Assembly (NCBI RefSeq): GCF_022234545.1
Contig: NZ_JAIEUI010000003.1
Span: 230,500-294,499 of the forward strand
Direction of reading: 5' to 3'
DNA: 64,000 nt
From: Paenibacillus piscarius
Lineage (GTDB): Bacteria > Bacillota > Bacilli > Paenibacillales > Paenibacillaceae
Shown: positions 51,781 to 58,352 of the stretch, piece after piece
Position numbering within the stretch: position 1 is the stretch's first letter
Layout of the letters: each line of letters starts with the position of its first letter
Position numbers and translations under genes: made by a program
The notes under the pieces: model-generated
What the model saw: the letters and a program-made list of their open reading frames with translations, nothing else
Database searches by the model: none
What the model was told of the DNA's origin: nothing

Positions 51781-53085
51781 TTAATCGCCGCCTTTGCTGA
51801 TATGGGTTAATGGGGCAGGTGAAGGTTGTGCAGGTGAGTCCAAAGGTACAGGTGTTGCGGCGGGCTGTCCGCTGCCAGGTTCAAGGACGGGTGAGCTTTC
51901 TTCGGCAGTCTCCGGGAGCGGTTGGCCGGGGTCGGCTGTGCCGACCGGTGCAGGAGATGGGACGGGTGCGGCCGCCTCTGGCTGAGGAGAAGCCGTCTGC
52001 CCCGGGCTAGGCTGTTCGCCTGTCGGTGGTTCTGCTCCAGACTGTGCTGCTGACGCTTCGGCTGAAGGGGGCGGGCTGGAAGGCGCGGGCGAGGGAGGGG
52101 GAGTAACACCTCCGGCTGGAGGTTCTTCCTCTTTCTGCTCTTCTTTCGCCTTCAGGGCCTGCTCCGCGGCAGCTTTCTCCTTGGCCTCTGCAAGTGCCTT
52201 CGCTTGTTCCCGGAGGGCTGCCTGTGCCCCGGCAATCTCACTCTGCTTCTTCTGCAGGGCGAAGATGGTGGAAGCCAGATTGTCCCTGGCGGCCGTCAGT
52301 TCTGAGTTCAATTGGCTGTAGGTGGCCTGAAGCTCAGGAGCCATTCCTGAATCGTCACTGTAGACAGCCGTTATGACACTTGTTACGCGGAAGCCGGGAC
52401 CGTCCTGCAGCAGCACGCGGTCAGGATTGCCGGTCGGCAATGATCCGCCAATGTCATGAATCGAATTCAGATAATGTATAATTCCGCTCAGTGTCTCATT
52501 CATCGATTCCGACAGAATGCCGCTGGACTGCAGGCTCTCCTCAATCTGCCCGAAGAACCGGGTATCCCGGATTTCCAGGCAGCCCGGGTCGAGATTCTCC
52601 ATATACCCTCCGAGTTGATGCAGAATGGCCGCTGCCCGGCCCATCTCCTGCAGAATCTGCTGCCAGACCCCGGCATTGAGGCTCAACTGCTTCTCCAGTG
52701 CGGTAATCTCGCTGCCGGCCTGTAGCAGTTGGGCTGAGACATCCTCTGCGGCCTGGGTCAGTTCCTCTTCTGATTCATTTTCGTTGTTAAAAGAAGAATT
52801 GTATGTTCCGCTAAGATTATAGCCTTGAAGGGAAGCCTTCAACTCATTGACTGTACGCAGGTGTCCGCTGAATTCAGTCAGCAGCCGTTCAATCTCTCCG
52901 GGGAATACGGAGCAGAGCCCGATCGAGCTATCCTGTTCCTGGGGGGTATTGAACCCTCCGTATGTACTGCCAATCTGGCCTGACGTGTACATCAGCAGTA
53001 CAGATACAGCCACTCCGGATTGCAGCATCCGCAGGCCAAGCCTCCTGTTTTTGCGTTTGCGCCTTTTGGCGGATCTGGGGTACAT
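51781..53085 (-). CDS. tapA: TapA-like matrix assembly protein, 434 aa
   Basis: ATG at 53085 with AAGGGGG upstream. The highly basic start (RKRKNRRLG) and a hydrophobic segment (about 22-38) form a signal peptide ending near TSGQIGSTYGGFN, a SipW-type cut context like TasA and TapA. A long helical coiled-coil region (about 60-300) follows, and the last 130 residues are Pro/Ser/Ala-rich low complexity. Sequence similarity to B. subtilis TapA is weak; I name it by position, signal context and length class. It would anchor or nucleate the TasA fibres. SinR-like operators lie upstream. Confidence 0.7.
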   Translation of the reverse strand: MYPRSAKRRKRKNRRLGLRMLQSGVAVSVLLMYTSGQIGSTYGGFNTPQEQDSSIGLCSVFPGEIERLLTEFSGHLRTVNELKASLQGYNLSGTYNSSFNNENESEEELTQAAEDVSAQLLQAGSEITALEKQLSLNAGVWQQILQEMGRAAAILHQLGGYMENLDPGCLEIRDTRFFGQIEESLQSSGILSESMNETLSGIIHYLNSIHDIGGSLPTGNPDRVLLQDGPGFRVTSVITAVYSDDSGMAPELQATYSQLNSELTAARDNLASTIFALQKKQSEIAGAQAALREQAKALAEAKEKAAAEQALKAKEEQKEEEPPAGGVTPPPSPAPSSPPPSAEASAAQSGAEPPTGEQPSPGQTASPQPEAAAPVPSPAPVGTADPGQPLPETAEESSPVLEPGSGQPAATPVPLDSPAQPSPAPLTHISKGGD

Positions 53086-53119
53086 CCCTCAGCCCCCTTC
53101 CATCACATACTGACAGGTA

Positions 53120-53148
53120 GTTCTTTATATTCGTTCTTTATTAAGAAC
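53120..53148. promoter_or_regulatory. SinR-type operators upstream of tapA
   Basis: GTTCTTT (53120-53126) and GTTCTTTATTAAGAAC (53133-53148), an inverted pair of the SinR half-site GTTCTYT, lie 35-63 bases upstream of the tapA start. Confidence 0.75.
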
Positions 53149-53280
53149 GTTATCGTAAAGAAATCATACACCGCACCCCCTCTAAAAGAAAAATGTTAAT
53201 TTCCGCGAAATACCCGTGATAAAGCGCGAATCATTTGAATTATCGCGTATTATCTCGATAGAACGCTGTTTTTCACAAAT

Positions 53281-53296
53281 GTTCTTTATAGAGAAC
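53281..53296. promoter_or_regulatory. Second SinR-type operator upstream of tapA
   Basis: GTTCTTTATAGAGAAC: both halves fit GTTCTYT (GTTCTTT and the reverse complement of AGAGAAC). It is about 196 bases upstream of the tapA start. Confidence 0.7.
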
Positions 53297-53549
53297 GGGA
53301 GAGGATGGGGATGTTCAGGGATAACCTGGGAACGGGCAGAATCCGAAGAGCGGGAAGCCGGGGAGCGGGAGTTGGGGTGGCTGGGGAGTGAACTAAAGTG
53401 TCCCCGCGAAAACGGCATGAGGAGCAATAGTGCACCTGAATTGGCGGAGGCCACCGCTGCTCTCTTTATAGAGTAATATTAGTTTCTCATTTGAGTTACA
53501 TAGACTATGCTGCATAGGTCACGCACATCACATACGTATCAGTTGGATT

Positions 53550-53790
53550 AGAACCCGCCGGAAACAGGCGGTGCGAAGAGTGAAGGGGATAAATCCCTCT
53601 GAACCCGCCGGAAATTGGCGATGCGAGGAAATGAAAGGGAAAAATCCCTCTGAATCCGCTGAAAACAGGCGGCGTGGGCAAATCAAAGGGATAAATCCCT
53701 TTGGACCAGCAGAACTCAGGTGGCGTGAGGAAATCAGTGGGATAAATCCCTCTCATTCTGCCCAAAACAGGCAGCGTAGGACAGTGGGGG
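53550..53790. repeat. Tandem array of about five 51-bp units with two hairpins each
   Basis: AAATCCCT occurs at 53591, 53642, 53693 and 53744, exactly 51 bases apart. Each unit has a first stem like CCGCC / GGCGG and a second GGGATAAATCCC palindrome. A later unit has CTGCC / GGCAG, a compensating change that keeps the stem. Between the tapA promoter region and the aldo/keto reductase (53297-53891) I see no gene. Open frames on both strands read as 17-residue repeats only because of the period. Confidence 0.92.
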
Positions 53791-53891
53791 CGGCCTCTCA
53801 CCGCCCCTGGTTCGTAGCGCACTCTGCGCCCGTACCCCAGGCCCATACCACGCATCCTAGGCTGCGTACCGCTCCTCCTTATGCACTTGAC

Positions 53892-54869
53892 TCAAGGCAG
53901 CTTCTCCCCGCGCGAGCTGACGTACAGCTCGTACCACTCTTTGCGTGAGAGCTCGACCTGCTCCGCGCCGCTGCAGGCGGCAATCCGCTGCGGGTTCACG
54001 GTGCCGATCACCGGCTGGATGGCTGCCGGATGAGCCATCAGCCAGGCCAGCACGACGGCTTCGGCCGTGGCGCTCTTCTCGTCAGCAAGCGCCCGCACCC
54101 GGGCCGCTGTATTCACGACGTTCTCGGGCTGGCCGTCCAGAGGCCGTCCGCTGAACAGCCCCTGAGCCAGCGGCCCCCAGGCCTGGAGCTGGATGTTTCC
54201 GGCCCGGCAGTACTCGATCGTGCCCTCCGGGAACGTAACCTCCTTCCATTGGTCACGGTTCACGCTGAGGACCGCATCCACCCAGCTGATCCGGGCCAGG
54301 CTCATATGGAGCTGGTTGACGATGAATGGCTCATCGCAATAAGTCTCCAGCAGCCTGATCTGGGCGGCGCTCATATTGGAGACGCCGAAGTGGCGTACCT
54401 TGCCGGAGGCTTTGAGCTGATACAGTGCCTCGGCGACCTCCTCCGGGTCCATCAGGGGATCGGGGCGGTGCAGCAGCAGAATATCCAGATAGTCTGTGCC
54501 GAGCCGCGCGAGCGATCCGTCCACGCTGGATAGAATATGCTCCTTGGAGAGATCCATCCGGTTGGTGGTATCGCCCGGCTCGATCAGCCGGATGCCGCAT
54601 TTGGATTGCAGGATGATATCCTCCCGCAGGCCCGGACGGGCTTTCAGCAGCTGGCCGAACACCTTCTCCGCCTTACCCCGGGTATAGATATCTGCATGAT
54701 CAAAGAAATTAATGCCGATTGATAGCGCCGCTTCCAGCGCTTCCTCGGCCTGCTTGAGATTCGCTGCGGTAAGCGGCTCATAGTCCCAGCCGCCTCCAAG
54801 TCCCATGCAGCCCAGCGCAATGCGGCTGGCAGGAATACCCCGCCGGTTCAGCGGTAACGCTCTCGACAA
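53892..54869 (-). CDS. Aldo/keto reductase, 325 aa
   Basis: I chose the TTG at 54869, seven bases after GGAGGG; an upstream in-frame TTG at 54887 lacks a site. It has the (beta/alpha)8 catalytic residues: Asp in FDHADIY, Lys in LQSKCGI and His in LLLHRPD. NADPH-binding segments near the end are typical (PVIGTVNPQRI). It is closest to the YdhF-like group. Substrate unknown; likely general aldehyde or ketone reduction. It has no operon partner. Confidence 0.9.
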   Translation of the reverse strand: MSRALPLNRRGIPASRIALGCMGLGGGWDYEPLTAANLKQAEEALEAALSIGINFFDHADIYTRGKAEKVFGQLLKARPGLREDIILQSKCGIRLIEPGDTTNRMDLSKEHILSSVDGSLARLGTDYLDILLLHRPDPLMDPEEVAEALYQLKASGKVRHFGVSNMSAAQIRLLETYCDEPFIVNQLHMSLARISWVDAVLSVNRDQWKEVTFPEGTIEYCRAGNIQLQAWGPLAQGLFSGRPLDGQPENVVNTAARVRALADEKSATAEAVVLAWLMAHPAAIQPVIGTVNPQRIAACSGAEQVELSRKEWYELYVSSRGEKLP

Positions 54870-54928
54870 TAGAATCCCTCCATACAATATGGCTTGCGAA
54901 GCCTGCCTGACAGCATGAACTATGCCCC

Positions 54929-55141
54929 TTAGAATCCGGTATGGTACTTCCGGTCGCTGGAGGAGCGGTGCTTCGTGCCTTCCTTATCCTTCTCCTCCTG
55001 CTGCTCCAGGGTCAGATCCTCGACCGGAATCGGGTCTACATGCAACTGCTCCTCTTCCTCATCGAACAGGCTGGGCTTCTCGGTAGGGTATTGCTCCGGG
55101 TGGTCACGGTCGTCCCGGATCGGCTTGTTGTCTTCGTTCAT
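54929..55141 (-). CDS. Small acidic protein of unknown function, 70 aa
   Basis: ATG at 55141 with GGGAAGTGA upstream. The protein is highly charged and likely disordered (EEEEQLHVDPIPVEDLTLEQQEEKDKEG), with no signal peptide or known domain. Its position between an aldo/keto reductase and a PadR gene gives no clue. It has a real ribosome binding site and no competing frame, so I take it as a gene. A 100-base structured region lies upstream. Confidence 0.6.
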   Translation of the reverse strand: MNEDNKPIRDDRDHPEQYPTEKPSLFDEEEEQLHVDPIPVEDLTLEQQEEKDKEGTKHRSSSDRKYHTGF

Positions 55142-55215
55142 CTGGAATCACTTCCCTTTCTTACGAGTTTGTTCCCTAATAAACACAAATTCAGCCTGCT
55201 AAACATTTACAACGG

Positions 55216-55320
55216 ACATGGCCTCAGATCCTGGCGGGCACAAGTTGCCTCAATTCAATAGAGGACTGCCACCGCTGCCGGTAACGGCAGACTGAGGCAA
55301 TCCTCCGAATGAAGCCATGT
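55216..55320 (-). other. Candidate structured region between padR and the 70-aa gene
   Basis: Nested and alternative pairings are visible: ACATGGC / GCCATGT at the ends (55216-55222, 55314-55320), TTGCCTCA / TGAGGCAA inside (55245-55252, 55293-55300), CTGCCG / CGGCAG with a GTAA loop (55275-55290), and GAGGA / TCCTC (55261-55265, 55301-55305) crossing the second helix. It may be a terminator of the PadR operon or an RNA leader of the 70-aa gene. Confidence 0.4.
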
Positions 55321-55884
55321 CTAGTCTGGAGCAATAGGCGTACCCGTATCGTTCAGCCTGTTCGCGAGTACATCCGCCTGCAGGCGCTTCAGCCACTTCA
55401 GCTCGGTCTGGCAATGCTCATATCTGCCGTACATCAGATGCAGCACCGAGCGGGGCACCACGGAAATATGCTCCTCGTATAGCTGGTAGGCGAAGTTCAC
55501 CTGATGCTCCGCCTCGCGGATGCGCTCCTCCAGCAGCTTCCCGACCTTCTCCTGGTCAATCAGATGCGTGAGGGACAAGGCGATATGTACCGGATGGTAC
55601 ATGGGATCGCTTTTGCGGATCTGCTGCAGGATGAGCTGTTCCATGAGGGCCTTGCCTTTGTCTGTGATCCGGTAGATCGTTTTGTCCGGGCGGTCGGGGC
55701 TGTGAATGACCTTAACCGCCTCGATGTGCCCTCCTGCGCCCAGCTTATCGACCGCATAATACACGGAACCGGTCTGCATCTTGATTACCTGATCTATGGA
55801 GCGTTCCTTCATGACCAGGGTGATCTCGTAAGGATGCATATCCCGCTCCAGCAGAAGGCCCAGAATCGCAAGCTTCATCGGCAT
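55321..55884 (-). CDS. PadR family transcriptional regulator with C-terminal domain, 187 aa
   Basis: ATG at 55884; the GGAGG lies in the end of the MFS gene upstream, four bases before the ATG. The N-terminal winged helix (MKLAILGLLLERDMHPYEI ... KTIYRITDKGK) and a C-terminal helical domain (about 90-187) are the long PadR class (Vir_C-like). It is translationally linked to the MFS exporter and probably represses that promoter until a drug binds. Confidence 0.9.
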   Translation of the reverse strand: MPMKLAILGLLLERDMHPYEITLVMKERSIDQVIKMQTGSVYYAVDKLGAGGHIEAVKVIHSPDRPDKTIYRITDKGKALMEQLILQQIRKSDPMYHPVHIALSLTHLIDQEKVGKLLEERIREAEHQVNFAYQLYEEHISVVPRSVLHLMYGRYEHCQTELKWLKRLQADVLANRLNDTGTPIAPD

Positions 55885-55888
55885 GGGC

Positions 55889-57409
55889 TTACCTCCGTTC
55901 GTAACCGGCGGCAGGCTGGCCTCCCTGAGGCAGCAGCCGGTCCTTCGGCATCAGCAGAACGAAGACGACGGTCAGAACGGCCGGAACGATAGCCCACAGG
56001 AAGGTATACGAGATCGACGAAGACAGTGAATTCGTAATTTTCTCCAGTACAGGCGGCGGAATCTGCGCTCTGGCCTCGGGCGTCAACGCGGAACGCGGAT
56101 CGCCGAAGGAAGCAGCCTGAGCACTGTCTCCGAAGGCTGTGCTCAGCTTGGAGGCAAAATGATTACGCTGGATGATCCCGAAGATGGTAATGCCGAGTGT
56201 CATGCCCAGCGAGCGCAGGAAGGTGCTGGTTGAAGTAGCCGAGCCCCGCTGGCGCATATCAAAGTGCTGGATGGACGACAGGCTGAGCACGGAGAAGGAG
56301 AAGCCGACTCCGAAGCCAGTTAAGGCCATGAAGACATTCAGCAGCAGGCGGGAGGTGTCCGGTGTCAGTGTGCTGAGCAGGTAGATCCCGGCCACGAAGC
56401 ATACCGCAGACAGCAGCATGATATTGCGGAAGCTGGTCCGGGTCGTAAGCAGGCCGCCGGACTGGCTGCCAATAACGGTGCCGATCATCATCGGCATGAG
56501 GATCAGGCCGGAGTTCGTGGCCGAGCCTCCGTATACCCCCTGTACGTATATCGGGATATACACTGTCGCCACAATGAACGCCGAGCCGTAGAACAACCCC
56601 AGAATACTGCTGGTGGCGAACAGGCGCTTGCGGAACATGGCGAAGGAGATGACCGGTTCGGCGGCCGCTTTTTCAATGAGAATGAACGCAATAAGGAAGA
56701 CGGCGAAGCCGCCGAACAGTCCAAGAATGGCTGCTGAATCCCAAGGATATTCATTGCCGCCAAGCTCCAGCGCGAACATCAGGCAGATAATGCCTGCCAC
56801 GAGGGTGAAGGCGCCGCCCCAGTCAATACGCTGCTTGCTGTGGGTAACGGATTCCTTGTAGAAGTAGATAATCAGGAAGAAGGAGACGACCCCAATCGGC
56901 AGATTAATATAGAAAATCCAGTTCCAGTTCACATACTCCGTGATATAAGCACCCAGCAGAGGTCCGATGACACTGGAGATTCCGAAGACTGCACCGAACA
57001 GTCCGGTGAGCTTACCCCGCTGCTGCGGCGGAAAAATATCAAACACAATCGTAAACGCAATCGGCATCAGCGCACCCCCGCCAATCCCCTGAATCGCGCG
57101 GTAAATGCTGAGCTGGGTGATGCTCGAAGCCGTTCCGCACAGGGCGGAGCCGATCAGGAAGACGATGAGTCCGAAGATGTAGAACCGCTTGCGTCCGTAC
57201 ATATCGGACAGTTTGCCGAAGATCGGGGTTCCGGCCATAACCATGACCATGTAGGCGGAGGTGACCCAGACGATTTTGTCCATTCCTCCCAGATCGGAGA
57301 CAATCGTGCCCATCGCTGCGGCAACAATCGTGTTATCCATGGCCGACATCAGGATGCCGAGCAGCAGCCCGGCAACGACGAGCTTCAGATTGCTCTCTTT
57401 CGTATGCAT
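55889..57409 (-). CDS. MFS drug exporter, DHA2 (EmrB/QacA) family, 506 aa
   Basis: I chose the ATG at 57409 with AAAGGAGT nine bases upstream; the open frame extends to 57526 across the promoter. About 14 membrane segments, typical of DHA2. Conserved motifs: LDNTIV-like SAMDNTIVAAAMGTI in TM1, the GKLSDMYGRKR motif A loop and GSALCGTASS. It exports drugs or other compounds with proton exchange. The padR gene follows in the same operon. Confidence 0.93.
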   Translation of the reverse strand: MHTKESNLKLVVAGLLLGILMSAMDNTIVAAAMGTIVSDLGGMDKIVWVTSAYMVMVMAGTPIFGKLSDMYGRKRFYIFGLIVFLIGSALCGTASSITQLSIYRAIQGIGGGALMPIAFTIVFDIFPPQQRGKLTGLFGAVFGISSVIGPLLGAYITEYVNWNWIFYINLPIGVVSFFLIIYFYKESVTHSKQRIDWGGAFTLVAGIICLMFALELGGNEYPWDSAAILGLFGGFAVFLIAFILIEKAAAEPVISFAMFRKRLFATSSILGLFYGSAFIVATVYIPIYVQGVYGGSATNSGLILMPMMIGTVIGSQSGGLLTTRTSFRNIMLLSAVCFVAGIYLLSTLTPDTSRLLLNVFMALTGFGVGFSFSVLSLSSIQHFDMRQRGSATSTSTFLRSLGMTLGITIFGIIQRNHFASKLSTAFGDSAQAASFGDPRSALTPEARAQIPPPVLEKITNSLSSSISYTFLWAIVPAVLTVVFVLLMPKDRLLPQGGQPAAGYERR

Positions 57410-57452
57410 GTTGTTCAGACTCCTTTGGTGGTGTAAGTATAAGTTCGTGATT

Positions 57453-57481
57453 ATTATATTCAAATTTGAATAGGGGGTCAA
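57453..57481 (-). promoter_or_regulatory. MFS-padR promoter with palindromic operator in its spacer
   Basis: On the minus strand TTGACC (57481-57476), 17 bases, TATAAT (57458-57453). The perfect palindrome TATTCAAATTTGAATA (57457-57472) fills the spacer and touches the -10, so a bound PadR dimer would block RNA polymerase. Confidence 0.8.
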
Positions 57482-57602
57482 TCTTTTTCGGCAAACGCTT
57501 GTACAGTAGTCCGGCAAGGTCTTCATAAAAGGTGTTGATAAGGAAGTTTACCCATTCTACATGGTATTCCTTATCGGCCAGCACTTTATTCCCGGGAGCC
57601 GA

Positions 57603-57630
57603 TTGACATACCCATGGGGGGTATATTATA
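57603..57630 (+). promoter_or_regulatory. csoR promoter with CsoR operator
   Basis: TTGACA (57603-57608) is the -35 and the -10 lies near TATTATA (57624-57630). ATACCCATGGGGGGTAT (57608-57624) matches the CsoR operator pattern (C-tract/G-tract dyad) and lies between them. Confidence 0.8.
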
Positions 57631-57655
57631 GTGAGACATAAGGAGGCTGATTCCT

Positions 57656-58003
57656 GTGTCAACGAATGAGAAGGAGCCTGCCGGCCAGGCGTGCGGCGAA
57701 GCCTGTCATCCTGCTGCTTCCGGGGTGCGCAAGAGCCATCACTCGCCAGAATTCAAGAACGGGCTGACAGCCCGCCTGAACCGGATTGAAGGCCAGATCC
57801 GCGGAGTGAAAGGGATGATTGAGCGTGATACCTACTGCGATGATGTACTTAATCAGCTCGCGGCGGTACAGGCCGCGCTGAACAGTGTCGGGAAGCTGCT
57901 GCTGGAGGGCCATATGAAGAGCTGTATCGTTGAGCGAATCGAAGCCGGAGAGCATGAGGTTATCGATGAGCTGCTGGTTACAGTCGGGAAGCTGATGAAA
58001 TAG
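57656..58003 (+). CDS. csoR: Copper-sensing repressor CsoR, 115 aa
   Basis: GTG start with AAGGAGG upstream. The Cu(I) site is C-H-C: Cys61, His86 and Cys90 (DTYCDDV and GHMKSC). The fold is all helical and the RLNRIEGQIRGVKGM segment that contacts DNA is present. An N-terminal extension of about 30 residues with ACGEACH and paired His is unlike the shortest CsoR proteins and may add a metal site. It controls itself, copZ and copA through two operators. Confidence 0.94.
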   Translation: MSTNEKEPAGQACGEACHPAASGVRKSHHSPEFKNGLTARLNRIEGQIRGVKGMIERDTYCDDVLNQLAAVQAALNSVGKLLLEGHMKSCIVERIEAGEHEVIDELLVTVGKLMK

Positions 58004-58036
58004 AGCTTGAACAACATATATCAGGAGGGAATTCAA

Positions 58037-58237
58037 ATGTCGAACGTAGTATTGAAGGTTGAAGGCATGTCCTGCGGTCATTGTGTCAGTGCGGTGGAGA
58101 AGGCGGTTAGCGGCGCAGGAGCTGCGGCCAAGGTAGACCTGCCGGCGAAGACAGTAGCTGTTGAATATGACGAGAACAAGGTTAGCCTGGATGCAATCAA
58201 GTCGGCGATCGAGGATCAGGGCTACGACGTAGTATAA
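58037..58237 (+). CDS. copZ: Copper chaperone CopZ, 66 aa
   Basis: I chose the ATG at 58037 behind AGGAGGG; a TTG at 58007 in frame has no support. The heavy-metal-associated domain has the GMSCGHC Cu(I) motif near residue 10. It hands Cu(I) to CopA and CsoR. It is the second gene of the csoR operon. Confidence 0.95.
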   Translation: MSNVVLKVEGMSCGHCVSAVEKAVSGAGAAAKVDLPAKTVAVEYDENKVSLDAIKSAIEDQGYDVV

Positions 58238-58318
58238 GCGGTGGAGGTAATGGGAGGGCTTGGAGCCGGGAACCCTGAAGAGGGAGCCGGCGCCAATGCC
58301 TTTTCTTTTCAATAGAAT

Positions 58319-58337
58319 TATACCCCTTAGGGGTATA
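58319..58337. promoter_or_regulatory. Second CsoR operator, before copA
   Basis: TATACCCCTTAGGGGTATA is a perfect palindrome about a central T and lies 15 bases before the copA start. Confidence 0.75.
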
Positions 58338-58352
58338 CGGAGGTGCATGAGG

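Noticed and set aside
53571..53948. Frames on both strands with 17-residue repeats in the 53.6 kb array
   Set aside because: Same reason as above; both strands are open at once and no ribosome binding site is seen.
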